A DNA stretch of 27,957 nucleotides, from NCBI GenBank assembly GCA_003427395.1, contig BFEA01000314.1, positions 651,610-679,566 on the forward strand, written 5' to 3'. This DNA is from Chara braunii. Its lineage: Eukaryota > Streptophyta > Charophyceae > Charales > Characeae. A program made the translations under genes and the position numbers. This document shows, piece after piece, positions 9,860 to 19,889 of this stretch. The notes under the pieces were generated by a model. That model saw nothing but the letters and a program-made list of their open reading frames with translations, had not been told where the DNA came from and searched no databases. The stretch's first letter is position 1. Each line of letters opens with the position of its first letter.

Positions 9860-11430
9860 CTAGCTGTATAGCCAGGGAGACAAGACCAATTTACCCTCCA
9901 ATGGGACTGCTGCCAACTGGTTTGCCCTGGCCCATGTGAACAGGAACCACCTTCTGCCCCTTACCGACTTGCCCCTGTCCGCCTTCCGAAACCGATCTGC
10001 TATAATCATTGTCCGAACCAGCACTTTCACTTTCTTTTTAATGGCCACGTCGGCAGACCATTCTCCCCAAAAAACATATGTTGTTCCGGTCCTCCCAAAT
10101 AGTCCACATTAGTGCAGACCGAATAGCGTGCGCCATATATCCCCACCCACTTCGACTGTAAAACAGAGGAGGCAGTTTACCGTTCAAAACCCATTCTTGG
10201 TCCCAGCTCACCATAGGTCCCATCTTGCGCCAGTGCTCTGCCCACCAATGCCATATCCGTTTGGATGCAGGGCAGTCCCATATGAGATGGTATGTGGTCT
10301 CCTCATGGCGACTGCCGCATCTGATACAGTTTCTTTGGACGTCCATGCCCCTCTCTGCAAGCCACTTGGCCGATTGAATTGGTGAGTGAGAAATTACCCA
10401 CAACAAGCTAGCCAGCTTTAGACTGGGGAGGCCTGGCAAGGCCGTCCATAGACTACGCAGCGACGCAGCTGATGGAGTCTCTGACAGATTTAGTGTTCTG
10501 GCAGCTCTTTCTCTGATTTCTTCCATTCTGCTTTCTGGTGGCTTCAGTAATCTTCTCCCCAGCTTGGTATCATAGCTTACCAGAAATCTCTTGTCCTGTT
10601 CCCCTTGCCCTCCTTGTTGCCCTTCTTGTTGCCAGAAGTAAGCCAGGGGGTGTATTCTCAATTCTGAGATAGCAACACCCCCCTGGATCAGGATATATTT
10701 CCAGCCGCGGCTGGATGGTGATTTCAGGCAGACTCTAACCGCCGTCAGAGGTTGGTGTGGATCAATCTCCGCTATGTCCGCTGTGTCTGTTTGGGCGCAG
10801 TTTACAATCAGCAGAGTCTGACTTCTCCACCTCCCACTTGGTTGCCATCCATACTCCCTGGTCCGACCTTTCCTCTAGTCTGAGGTATTCTGTGGTTATC
10901 TCCCCATCCCTCGCCTCTGTATACCAAGCTCCTTTCGTTTTGGGATATTCTTCTTAATGCAGTTCCCTCCAATCCATCGGTATTGCTTCCTTGATTGCAT
11001 CCCCACGACATCCTACATTCTGCAACCTCCCCAGTATTTGACGGAGTTCCCTTTCCGTTCTCCAATCTTTTCTATGTTAGTCCCAGATGTCTTGTACCCG
11101 GGAGACACACCTCTCTGGAAGCAATTGTCGTCACATGCACCAAGGCCGGCCTCTGAATGGGATCAGCTACATATAAGGGCCAGATGGACGTGGTCGTGTA
11201 GAGATGCAAAAAACTGTGATTGATCTGCTTTTCTGCATCTCTGTGTGGAACGCGTCCAGATTCAGCCACTTATTGCAATCCTCTTTGCCAAATGGTGGAG
11301 GAGCGAATGCCCACCTTTTTTTTTTTTTTTCCCAACCCTCTTCAGAAGACCCCGCCCCCTTCTTGGTAGGATTCAACCTGAGGCCTCTGTATCCAAGCTT
11401 GATGGGTGCACTGTTCAGCCACAATTGCTG
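9860..11430 (-). pseudogene. LINE (non-LTR retrotransposon) ORF2 C-terminal part with zinc-binding domain
   Basis: This would be the tail of the endonuclease-reverse transcriptase of an L1-like element. Coding homology runs right to left in pieces: 11430-11170 (with IKLGYRGLRLNPTKKG), 11100-10760 (VQDIWD, then WRTERELRQILGRLQN, then MDWRELH), 10780-10050 and 10050-9860. The zinc-binding motif C-x2-C-x9-H-x4-C of plant LINE RTs is at 10272-10328 (NCIRCGSRHEETTYHLIWDC), followed by KRIWHWWAEHW. Breaks include TAA codons near 11081 and 10953, frameshifts near 11,190 and 10,780, and a one-base slip at the run CCCCAAAAAA (10075-10084), after which the frame continues to a stop at 9860. The endonuclease and catalytic RT core are absent, so the copy is 5'-truncated. 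Confidence 0.75.
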
Positions 11431-11633
11431 GACTTTCTTTCTTTTTCGCGTTTTTGTGGGGGCGAGAGTTGGTTTGCATATCCGCCTTCACGTTCCATCA
11501 GCCACCCACACTTCAGCCCACATGGTGTCACCGGGTCCGCATACTACGACCCACCCCACAACTGTCCCACATCGTGCCGTGTTTTTTTTGGCCTTTTTCC
11601 TTTTGGGGGATTTGTACTGCCGCATCACATATG
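11431..11633. other. Unassigned, possibly upstream LINE sequence
   Basis: Lies between recognisable LINE coding sequence and the GT microsatellite. The minus strand is open for a stretch but shows no motif I recognise. It may be the 5' truncation edge of the LINE copy. Confidence 0.3.
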
Positions 11634-11666
11634 TGTGCGTGTGTGTGTATGTGTGTGTATGTGTGT

Positions 11667-11726
<60 letters not shown>

Positions 11727-11727
11727 C
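11634..11727. repeat. GT/CA microsatellite followed by a GA tract
   Basis: (GT)n with scattered AT interruptions from 11634 to about 11709 passes directly into (GA)n to 11727. All six frames are open through it (poly-VC, poly-HT), which explains several overlapping long ORFs here; none is a gene. Confidence 0.95.
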
Positions 11728-12324
11728 AGAAACATGAGTGCATCCCTGTCCCACATCTTGACGCTCGACCTGCCGCAGGATTGCCGCGGCGCACAATGAC
11801 TTGTTGTTCTAAATTCAGTCATGGATCCACTGTCCCATGGCCTGGTTTCCAGCAGGTCCAGCTCCCCACGGGTAAATTGGAGGAAAGAGAAAAAGATTCG
11901 AAGAGAAGGGAAGAGAAGGGAAGAAGGAGGGAGAGGGGAAAATTTTGAATAGAACAGAAGAGAAGGAACTAAGAGGTCAGAGAGGAGAACCATTACCTCA
12001 AATGCTTGATTCCCATTCAGTTGGTGCAGACTTCGAATGAACTGTTGAACTGTAGACCTGAGTACGAATCCCATTGCAACCAAATGAATGAAATAGGATC
12101 TGAATTACCTGGGGCCGGTTATGATCCGATCATGTCTCAAGCCCGACGCCCTTTTAAAAAAAAAAGAGACAAAAAAAAAACAATGAAAATGCAGTTTTAA
12201 AATCGGAAAAATATTCTACGAGCCCACTTAACCGGAGTCTGCACTCCTGACCCGAAAAATGCTCTACCGATTAGCCTCCAGCTCATTTTGGGCTCTGAGA
12301 CAAGGTCCCACCCCGTTTAACCAG
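11728..12324. other. Unassigned region
   Basis: No gene recognised. 11881-11945 is purine-rich (gaagagaaggg repeats). 12155-12180 carries A runs. 12230-12300 on the minus strand has weak tRNA-like words (cggtagagca) but no foldable tRNA that I could draw. Confidence 0.4.
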
Positions 12325-12490
12325 ATCCTCCGTTCCGAACAGCTTATCGTTGTTGGATAGTGTTTTTTTTTTTCACACCCCCTATCGCTTATCCCTGTAA
12401 TCTACGAATCCTCCCTTCCGAACAGCTTATCGTTGTTGGATCGTGTTTTTTTTTTTACACCCCCGATCGCTGATCCCTGTAATCTTCGTG
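12325..12490 (+). repeat. 83-bp tandem duplication
   Basis: Two units, about 12325-12407 and 12408-12490, share ttccgaacagcttatcgttg, then tggat(a/c)gtg, a T run, cacccc and atccctgtaatct. The differences are a handful of substitutions and T-run length. No coding content. Confidence 0.85.
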
Positions 12491-13634
12491 TCCGTTATAA
12501 CGAATAATCCAGACAAGTGGGACATGGCCGTGGGAAGCGCCGAGCGTTACTTTGGGAGGTTTAGGTTGACTCCAGCGCATCGCCCTGGCAAGTTGCGGCC
12601 TCACACTGGCTTAGGGCCTCGCCGCACCATTCACAAAATGCAGAAAAGACAAAAAAAATGGAGCGGCATATTTGGTTTAGGGGCCGATTCAATCTCACGT
12701 TGCAGATTTGGTGAGTGGTGCCGCGAGCGCCTTACTGGCGGCCAAGTTGAGTCAAAAGGAAGGAAGAATGCAACGCCGCCAAAAAAAAAAGTTTAATTAG
12801 ACGTTCTGTTGTTTCCTTGTCTTTTTTCCCCCTTTCTGACCTTTGAAGTTGCATTTCTGTCACTTTTTAAACCGAAAGTTCAGATCTTAATAAGAAAGAC
12901 AGACAAAACGGAAAAAACTCAGAAATAACTCAAGCGCATTTCGTAATCATTTGCCGCAGATCCCAAGCCCGGCCACACGGCTTCCCCCATCGTACCGGGG
13001 TTGACCACCCCATAGCCGTAGACACTATAGCGATCCGATTTTTATGCAGCGGCTGCACCGAACCTGATTCCATACCATACGGCGGAGGAGGCAGTCGAGC
13101 CGCTCGTCTCAAAGCTGGTCCAGCATCTCACGCCCAGTCAGTAACCCGAGCTAGTCACCTTGCCTCGGTGACCTGTCGCAACGCTCGCCATCAGAGCTTC
13201 CGAATGCCGAATATCCAAGATCCCCTTGTCCAGGTGTAATCAAGGTCCGTCGTTTACAACCGTCGTAGCCCAACCGCCGCTGAAGGTCAAAGCTCACGCC
13301 CCCTTCAGGCCCCTTCATTTACGGTCCCCCAAAGTCCACCCCAAAGTCCACCATCAGCCCCTGTTTTCCGAGCCCGACATCAAAACTCCGACTTTTGGAG
13401 TCCGCGCGACCCCGCCTGAGGCTACCGCCCTGGCCGTCTCCCCTGCTGACGTGAAGGTTAGTGCGGGGCTAAGATCCCCTCGACTTTCCCCAAAAGTCCC
13501 CAGCCAAATGCATTCACCCATCCAAATCACACACAAAAAATCAATCAGCCAATGCAGATTCCTCCCCTTTCCTTTTGAGAAGAGTGTTCGGCTGGTAGAC
13601 AGCCCGCCTGACACGTGTATGGGTTTCCTCCAAG
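12491..13634. other. Unassigned region between LINE and integrase fragment
   Basis: No recognised domain. A + strand reading open from 13226 to about 13630 is proline- and serine-rich (for example SPRLSPKVPSQMHSPIQIT) and runs in a different frame into the integrase fragment. I do not recognise it and composition alone does not make it a gene. The change to integrase homology is abrupt near 13635, suggesting a deletion or insertion breakpoint. Confidence 0.4.
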
Positions 13635-14116
13635 GAGTTCGCACTCGAACAAGACGTCTCGCGCAAGCTTCTTCCGAAGTGGTTTGGACCATGGACCGTC
13701 ATATCAGCTGCGGGCAACAAGCCCGATGGCCCATCGTTCGTGATTGAGATCCCGCTGCATCTACCTGTCCTCTGATCTTCCACACCTCCAACGTGGCTAC
13801 GTACACACCAGCCAAGAGCGACGACTTCCCGGGCCGGCGATGGCAAGACCCTCCATCCATGGATAGTCACTAGGAGATTGATCGCATTGTCACGCATTGC
13901 AAGTACGGCAACAAGCCAATGCAGTTCAAGGTTACGTTCAAGCAATGCGACCGTGACAACACACGATGGATCTCACGAGCAGAGTTACAAGCCTCGGCCC
14001 TGCTCATCTTTGCCAACTACGAGAAGCGACGATTAGCGAAAGAGGCTTCACAACCTGCCCCTCCCACCTGGACTTTGGTCACTCCCTCCGATAGACAGCT
14101 TCGCCCTCGCAGGTAG
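13635..14116 (+). pseudogene. Integrase C-terminus with chromodomain (3' end of a + strand chromovirus)
   Basis: The integrase tail contacts DNA and, through the chromodomain, chromatin. The fragment opens with EFALEQDVSRKLLPKWFGPW and SFVIEIPLHLPV (SH3-like fold; 13635-13768). One frameshift near 13770 leads to FHTSNVATYTPAKSDDFPGRR, then after an in-frame TAG (13870-13872) EIDRIVTHCKYGNKPMQFKV and WISRAELQ, the chromodomain signature, ending at 14116. The zinc finger and DDE core are missing. It is followed within 15 bp by a polypurine tract and LTR. The order and strand suit the missing 3' part of element 1, but continuity with 5026 is inferred. Confidence 0.8.
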
Positions 14117-14128
14117 GCTCAGTCGTTC

Positions 14129-14141
14129 AAGGAGGGGGGGT
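14129..14141 (+). other. Polypurine tract
   Basis: aaggaggggggg directly precedes TGTGGCATA, the LTR start, and follows the end of the polyprotein by 12 bases. This is the expected primer for plus-strand DNA synthesis. Confidence 0.75.
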
Positions 14142-14325
14142 TGTGGCATACTCAGCTCCACACGGGCCCTGCAGGGCCCAACAGTAGGGTTAGGGGTTTC
14201 TTAGGGGTTAGGATCTGTGTTATTTCGGCCATGTTAGGCCTCGTAGGACCTAGTAGGCCACTGATTCGTCTTGGCATCTTTTCGCCAGCTTCCTACTTTT
14301 GGCATCTTTCGCCATACCTGCTTTT

Positions 14326-14839
14326 GGGCGCCAGACCGTTTCGTATTTTCGCCAGGTTCCTCCTTTTGGCATCTTTTGCCATACTCCTGTTTGTTTGGGC
14401 GCCAGACCTTTTCGTATTTTTATCAGGTTCCTTTTTTTTTTCTTTTTTTTTTTAACCAAGGCCCTTGTAAAAGGCCTCTATCCCAGTGGTGGTAAGAGAA
14501 CCACCGGGATTGAGGCTTTGTCAACAGGCCGCTCCATCTATTGGTGGGGAGCATCACCTACTGGAAACTGGGTCCAGCATCCCTTGAATACATCTTTTTG
14601 AAGTGAGACATGAATCTCCAAGTCTGAGTAATGTTGCTCCGTGTGACAACAATCCCTGCCAGCATTGATTACCCTGGGTTACAGGGGATTGACTGAGCAG
14701 GGCCGGAGGTGGCCGGGAGGGGGGCCACTGCCTTGGGTCCGGGGGGCACCGGTCCTTATGGCATTTGGCCACCCCACCCCCCCTCCCTGGTACTGGTTCC
14801 TTTGGCGCCAGACCAGATTCCGGAACTTGGCGCCAGACC
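14326..14839 (+). promoter_or_regulatory. Four GGCGCCAGACC motifs in LTR U3
   Basis: Positions 14326-14337, 14397-14408, 14801-14814 and 14826-14839. The third reads TTTGGCGCC, which fits the E2F consensus TTTSSCGC; the others are near-matches. The first two lie inside the 66-bp repeat; the last two are 25 bp apart. A role as an S-phase or proliferation-linked enhancer is inference from the motif alone. Confidence 0.35.
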
Positions 14840-14892
14840 AGTTTTCCTTTTGCCAGAATGTTTCCTCTCGCCCTAGGACACTAGGTCCAGCA

Positions 14893-14902
14893 TTATATAT
14901 AG
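14893..14902 (+). promoter_or_regulatory. TATA box of the LTR promoter
   Basis: ttatatatag stands in otherwise GC-balanced sequence, about 750 bp into the LTR, with the E2F-like words upstream and the transcribed, GA-rich part downstream. This fits a U3/R boundary shortly after 14920. Confidence 0.5.
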
Positions 14903-15219
14903 CTGGGCCAGCCTCATTCTAGGCAGGTAGTGCTAGGTACTTCTCAAAGGTAGTTCTGAGGTAGTAGTGAGCAGTCTTCAGTAGTTGATGCATTGGGCGC
15001 AGTTTGAGTAGTCTACAACGCTGGGTGCGAGCTAGGAGTGGGAGCGCTGCCACGAGCTAAGAGTGGGAGCGCTGCTGCTGCACTGCAGCGAGAGAGAGTG
15101 AGAGATGGGCGGAGGCCAGGAGGACTTACCCGTGACGCCATAGCTCCAGCTTCGTTTTCGGGACGTCCACACCTGCATCAAGGCGGCACCTTTCTGCAGG
15201 TTAGTACTTGGCATAGATG

Positions 15220-15223
<4 letters not shown>

Positions 15224-15258
<35 letters not shown>

Positions 15259-15330
15259 TCTCTTTCTTCTTTCCCTCTGTCTGATCTCCATCACCCCTCC
15301 TCTTTCCTCCGGGACTTCTTCTTCTCCTTC

Positions 15331-15383
<53 letters not shown>
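15224..15383. repeat. Two GA microsatellites
   Basis: (GA)n at 15224-15253 and 15335-15383, separated by pyrimidine-rich sequence. They generate poly-RE ORFs on + and poly-LS ORFs on -, all discounted. Confidence 0.95.
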
Positions 15384-15385
<2 letters not shown>

Positions 15386-15726
15386 GACATTGAGACTTGG
15401 TGACATTCGGGCATTGCCCAATTCGGTGACACTGCGATTTGACATTATACGAGCAGCAACATTGGGGATATTTTGGAGACTGGGTTCATTAGGCTATGGT
15501 GACTGATCCTACCTATCTCCCTCCCCCCTTCGTCTCTTCTCCCTCCTTTTTGTCCATGGATGGTCCGGACTCAGGCCACTCACAAGAGTGATGATGAGTG
15601 CTGTGAGGTCTTGTCATTGTCCCTGCTGAGTCAGATCTTGGTATTTCAGTTGTCTGCTGTGCTACTTGTGTATTGTCTCTGAGAGGTCGGTTCCCGGTTC
15701 TGATTGATGTCGATTAGGCATGCGAC

Positions 15727-15982
15727 ACCGCCCTCTTTCTTCACTGAACCTCCTGTCGAGTTCCGCCCACTATCCGCTCCAATTCCTTCCAACTTCTCTA
15801 TCCCCGCCATGCGCCCTCCCTACGCTAAACCTTCTCCCTCCTTACGCCTCACCCCCTCCCTTCTTTTGCACGACCTCTGCCACTACTCTCACTCGCACTT
15901 GATCTTTGGTTTTGCAGCTTTTTTTCTTTTTGTAATGACCCGCCATAACACAGACTGAGAACACTGCCGATTTCTATCGATC
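15727..15982. other. Short spacer between the tails of elements 1 and 2
   Basis: Pyrimidine-rich on the + strand with no gene. It contains TGTAATGACCCGCCATAACA at 15931-15950, which begins with TG and ends with CA like LTR termini, but no LTR body or polypurine tract accompanies it. The 3' LTR of element 2 should lie here and is not recognisable. Confidence 0.45.
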
Positions 15983-16497
15983 TCATGACAAACGCATCAC
16001 AAGCAAAGAGATTTCGAGATTATTCTGTCGCAGTGAGCTTTGGAGAGATTTTGGGTCAGCATTAGAGGCGATTTGTCGCTCATAGGCATTAACAACGCGA
16101 GGTGCGCTGCGCAGCAGTTCCTTCTTGGAGATCCAGTAGAGATCGTCCAATGGGTGATACATAAAGTGAACCTGGTACTGTCTGTTACTTCCCTTCCCTA
16201 CGTGCTGTTTGATTCTATCGATCTCATGACCGCCATTGATCGCACGAGGAATCATGTCTTCATGGTAATCGAAGGACTTAGCATCACGGTGGATATACAA
16301 TTTTAATGCATGAAAGACAGGGTATGTGCGCAGATGAGGCGGCACAACAACTGTGTATGAGGGGCCGAAACCATCCTTGCCAATCACATCCTGAATTTCC
16401 CACGAACCATAATAGAGCGGAAGAAGTTTGCGTGATACTCCCTCTTCTTCTGAGACATCTTGACCCAAACATAACTTCCCACTTCAATATCCGAAGG
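15983..16497 (-). pseudogene. Element 2 integrase C-terminus: SH3-like region and chromodomain
   Basis: Reading leftwards from the TGA at 16498-16500: VGSYVWVKM (start of the SH3-like part), a frameshift near 16440, then KLLPLYYGSWEIQDVIGKDG, the proline-rich PPHLRTYPVFHALKL, and a chromodomain with HEIDRIKQHVGKGSNRQYQV followed by YWISKKELLRSAP. The aromatic and acidic pattern typical of chromovirus integrases is visible. It ends at 15983 after an extra ~30-residue tail. It is continuous with the integrase core upstream. Confidence 0.85.
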
Positions 16498-17570
16498 TCA
16501 GCGCTTCTTGTTTGCATGATGGATCATTGCGTGTTGTCGTTTGGTCATTGCTACGATGACAACTTTGAGCAAGCGATCGTACTTGGCCCTGAAGCCAGGC
16601 TTGCCAGGTGTTAAACCAGCTGGTTGTTTAGGGAATAGGTAGGAGAGCGGATTACGAATCTTCCAACCGTAGTACAGCCTGTTTGGCGTCATGCCAGTGG
16701 AAGAATGGATGGAGTTGTTGTACAACCCCTTGACGGAATACAGCACTTCATCCCACATTTCCTGATCCGGAATGATGAAAGCGCGGAGAAGTTGGAACAC
16801 AGTCTGGTTGATTTCCTAAGCCAAACCGTTGGATTTGGGATGTCGGCTAGATGTCATGCATAATCTGAGGTCAGGGAGTTGAGATGTCAAGTCCTTCCAT
16901 TCGGTACTAATGAAGTGCGGGTCCCGATCACTCACAAAAGTTTTCGAGGTTCCGAACTGCAGAATGTACTTTTGTTCGAACTCACGAATCACCAATTCAG
17001 TTGGGGCATGAGATGGCAAGGGAATCAGACTGAGAAATTTAGAGAAGCGGTCAACAATCACCATCACTTGCGAATAGTCGTTCTTACTTACCTTTTCCAT
17101 GTCGGTGAAGTCGATAGAGACAGACTCCCCAGGACCATCGGGAATGGGAAGGGGTGTAAGTAGCCCCATGGGCTTTTGTCTACATGGTTTGATACGTTGA
17201 CAAACTTGACACTCAGCCAAAAACTTTTCAGCACATCCCTTCATACCAGGCCAATCAAACTGTCTCAATAGGTTATCGTACGTCTTTTCCATGCCGAAGT
17301 GTCCACTCCGGCCATGAGCCAAGTCCAAGAAGTCTGTGCGGAGAGGCTCATGGTTGGGCACACACAAACGGTCGTTATTCCTATAGCGTCGGAAAACCAG
17401 TCCTCCGTATTCGTGAAAATCAGGCTGACTGCTGGGGTCAGCCCGCAACTGCTCAAGGATGGGACTATAGTCCGGGTCCTTGGCAGTGTGTTCTACGATC
17501 TCCTCCTTCAATTTCTTCCGGAGGTCGTAGGAATTCACAAGGCAAGTCATGTACTCAGGGTGCGAGACAA
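16498..17570 (-). pseudogene. Element 2 integrase zinc finger and DDE core
   Basis: Integrase inserts the retroelement cDNA. The HHCC finger is visible (AHGRSGHFGMEKTYDNLL, then CQVCQRIKP, about 17187-17325). Core residues: first Asp in SIDFTD (17110-17112), second in SDRDPHF (16927-16929), Glu in EINQTV (16813-16815), a D-to-E interval about two residues longer than the usual 35. Lesions: a one-base deletion near 17565 ahead of the YMTCL frame, TAG at 16816-16818 one codon before the catalytic Glu, and TGA at 16498-16500. The linker to the C-terminal part (NSIHSSTGMTPNRLYYG) is well preserved. Confidence 0.9.
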
Positions 17571-17960
17571 CACATCAGCAACTCGATTACAACAACCCTT
17601 TTCGTGTTCTAGTTCAAAATCAGAAATGTCGATCTCATGGAACCAGCGAAGTAATGTAGGGGACAAGGTGGTTTGATATTTGATTCACTTCAGAGTCTCA
17701 TAATCTGATAACACTTTGAACTGGCGTCCTAAAAGATAGTGCTTCCAATGATCCAAAGCCATACGCAAAGCATAGAGCTCGCGCATGTAGGTGGAAGTAG
17801 TTACCTTTTCGCTAGGCATACGTTTGCTGTAGTACTCGAGCCGCAAGCCATCGCCACCATCTTGTTGCAGCACTGCGCCAATCCCATACTGGCTCGCATC
17901 CGTAGTGACTACGAATGTTAGTTTGGAATTTGCAATGCGGAGTACAGGGTAACTTACCAA
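17571..17960 (-). pseudogene. Element 2 RNase H domain
   Basis: It would degrade the RNA strand of the RNA-DNA hybrid. The first catalytic Asp is in VVTTDASQYGIGAVLQQDGG (17898-17900), Glu in MRELYALRMALDHWKHYLLG, and Asp in VLSDYETLK, where the residue after Asp is usually His. TGA at 17685-17687 follows LK; the frame then carries on with YQTTLSPTLLRWFHEIDISD and NRVADVLSR to near 17565. Confidence 0.85.
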
Positions 17961-19035
17961 GGCCTCTTTCAAGGCTTGGAATGCAGTCTCACATGTTGCA
18001 TCCCACGTGTAAGGTACATTCTTACTTGTCAATCGGGACAACGGGCGAGCAACAATAGAGAATCGAGGCACAAACTTCCCATAGTAAGATGCGAGACCAA
18101 GGAAAGAATGCAGTTCGCGGATGTTCGCGGGTTGAGGCCAGTTGCGTATGACCTCAACCTTGGTTGCCTCAGGCTCGAGGCCTGCAGCAGATAATCGATG
18201 CCCAAGATAGATGACGCTATCCCTCTCAAACTCATATTTCTCTAAATTGAGATGGAGTTGCGTTTTCTTGAGGATGGTGAACACTTCCTCAAGGTGCTTT
18301 ATGTGTTCCTCGATGGATTTACTGAAGATTAGAATATCATCGAGGTACAGCACCACAAACCGACCAATCTGTTCGCGAAGGATCTTGTCCATAAGGCTTT
18401 GAAAGGTGGTCGGTGCGTTCGTGAGACCGAAGGGCATTACGGTAAATTCGTAAAGCCCATCGCGTGTCTTGAACGCATTCTTGTGCTGGTCCGCAGGACC
18501 GACTTCAATTTGGTGGTATCGAAACTTGAGATCGATCTTGGAGAAAACCTTGCACCCACCTGCAGGATCAAGCAAGTCATCTATGCGTGGTAGTGGGTAT
18601 ACATTTTTTCTTGTGATACGGTTTAGACCGCGATAATCAATACACATGCGGAGCTTGCCTCCTTTCTTTGGAACAAACAAAACAAGTACAAGCAAGTCAT
18701 CTATGCGTGGCAATGGGTATGCATTCTTTCTTGGGATGCGGTTTAGACCACAATAATCAATACACATGCGGAGCTTGCCTCCTTTCTATGGAACAAACAA
18801 AATAGGTACACCAAATTCAGATTCACTAGGCTTGATCCAACCCTTGTCGACCCATTCTGTATACGCAACCCTTTGTAGGAACAACACCTTCGACAAACTC
18901 AATTGTGTGTCAGTCCGATCGCGTGGGAACTCCACGTGGTTCGGCCAGAGCTTTCGAGAATCGGTCAAGTAGGTTTTGAATGCTTGTTGGGACCGGTGGC
19001 GGCGAAGGATCAGCAAAAGGGTCACCTAAATCAGG
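17961..19035 (-). pseudogene. Element 2 reverse transcriptase with internal duplication
   Basis: Catalyses cDNA synthesis. Open from 18767 leftwards in one frame, with a 5' piece at 19035-18786. Visible blocks: NLLDRFSKALAEPRGVPTR (N-terminal lead), VDKGWIKPSESEFGVPILFVP, KLRMCIDYRGLNRITRKN, VFSKIDLKFRYHQI (first Asp), MPFGLTNAPTTFQSLMD and the catalytic VLYLDDILIFS with YLDD at 18336-18347. Breaks: TGA 18910-18912, a small deletion/frameshift near 18870 and TAG 18786-18788. A 120-bp in-frame tandem duplication repeats the KLRMCIDY...PRIDDLL block. The catalytic motif itself is intact. Confidence 0.9.
18571..18810 (-). repeat. 120-bp in-frame tandem duplication inside RT
   Basis: Units are 18571-18690 and 18691-18810, each beginning agcaagtcatctatgcgtgg on the + strand. 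They encode the same 40-residue block twice. Divergence is about a tenth of positions, including ccgcg versus ccaca, so the duplication is not recent and not an assembly echo. Confidence 0.9.
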
Positions 19036-19889
19036 TCACAGATTGTGAATGGAGGCGACCAAATTTGAAGTAGAGTCATTTGGACTAGTAGAAGGTAGAG
19101 AAGTAGAAGTGATAGAAGTAGACTTATTAGATGAGATAGTATTGGTACTAGCAATAAAAATAGATGGCACATGAGTAGGGCGAACGAAGACAACATACAA
19201 TTGTTCATCCTCTTTGTGCTTGCACCACTTCTTGCAAAACTGCATGGCATTGAGAAAAGTCATTGGGGACTCGTGTTTCTCATCCAAGAGGACGGGAAGC
19301 TCGTTCCCTTGAGCATTTTTTACCATGCAAAGTGGCTCCTTCCATTTGGTCTCGCATTAGGACTGCAGCCAGCCCAAGCCAAGGACTGCATCGAAAGGAC
19401 ACTTGTCAAGGACATAGAAGTTCAATGCGTGGGTGACTATCTTGTCCTTGTCAAAGGTAGTGCGCACACCTTTGACCGTATGCGTAGATGAAACAACCTC
19501 TTTGTTGCCTACTTGAGTCCGGCAAGGGTTCTGCAAAACCACTTGCTTCATTCCCAAACCCACTTTGCGTATCCCGTGTGGTGACATGAACGTAGCACCA
19601 CAATCAATCAAAACACGGAGATAGCGATGGTCTATGAGAAGTTTGATGAAGATTAACTTCACTGTCCCTTGAGCACGCCGATGTTTCGTCTCATCTCAAT
19701 GCTCTAAGTGATAGTGAAAGTCGACCGTCTCAGACTCCTCCCAAGGCTCAACATACAAAGCATGACAAACTTCAGCCTTGGAATCAACAGACGATGGGGC
19801 TTCAAGAGTGGACTATTGAATTGCAACAAGTTCAGTCTCCCTTGCCGTAGAGGGTGTTGATGTCAACTCTACGCCCGACTCTGGTTTCC
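19036..19889 (-). pseudogene. Element 2 aspartic protease and flanking linkers
   Basis: A single frame runs from just after the zinc knuckle (about 19885) through an acidic linker (ALYVEPWEESETVDFHYHLE), broken by TAG 19813-19815 and TGA 19696-19698, into the protease: VLIDCGATFMSPHGIRKVGL with DCGAT at 19591-19605 and the C-terminal FYVLDKCPFDAVLGLGWLQS ending at TAA 19357-19359. A lysine-rich linker (KCKHKEDEQLYVVF region) and a Ser/Thr-rich stretch follow to TGA 19036-19038. As in element 1, Cys replaces Ser/Thr in the D-S/T-G loop. Confidence 0.8.

Larger units (their letters stand above)
14142..15726 (+). mobile_element. 3' LTR of a + strand chromovirus (1,585 bp)
   Basis: Starts TGTGGCATAC right after the polypurine tract. 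The proposed end is GCATGCGACA at 15726, whose reverse complement TGTCGCATGC matches the start at 8 of 10 bases, giving LTR terminal inverted repeats. Inside are a 66-bp direct repeat (14297 and 14363), four GGCGCCAGACC words, a TATA-like ttatatatag (14893-14902) and two long GA tracts (15224-15253, 15335-15383) downstream of the probable transcription start. No second copy is recognisable to the left of gag, so the 5' LTR of element 1 is missing or outside. The end coordinate rests on the terminal repeat only. Confidence 0.65.

Noticed and set aside
11204-12083. Several overlapping ORFs of 90-184 codons on both strands
   Set aside because: All run through the GT/GA microsatellite at 11634-11727, which has no stops in any frame; their non-repeat parts have no recognisable domain.
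12200-12320. tRNA gene or tRNA-derived SINE on the minus strand (words ggctaatcgg, cggtagagca)
   Set aside because: The box A-like part is acceptable, but no proper T arm, anticodon stem or acceptor stem could be formed.
13226-13634. Proline/serine-rich gene upstream of the integrase fragment
   Set aside because: Open frame without recognisable domain or start context; it joins an integrase frame only by chance continuation. Kept as unassigned.
15931-15950. TGTAATGACCCGCCATAACA as an LTR start for element 2 or another element
   Set aside because: TG/CA ends are suggestive, but no polypurine tract precedes it on either strand and no LTR body similar to any other in the window follows.
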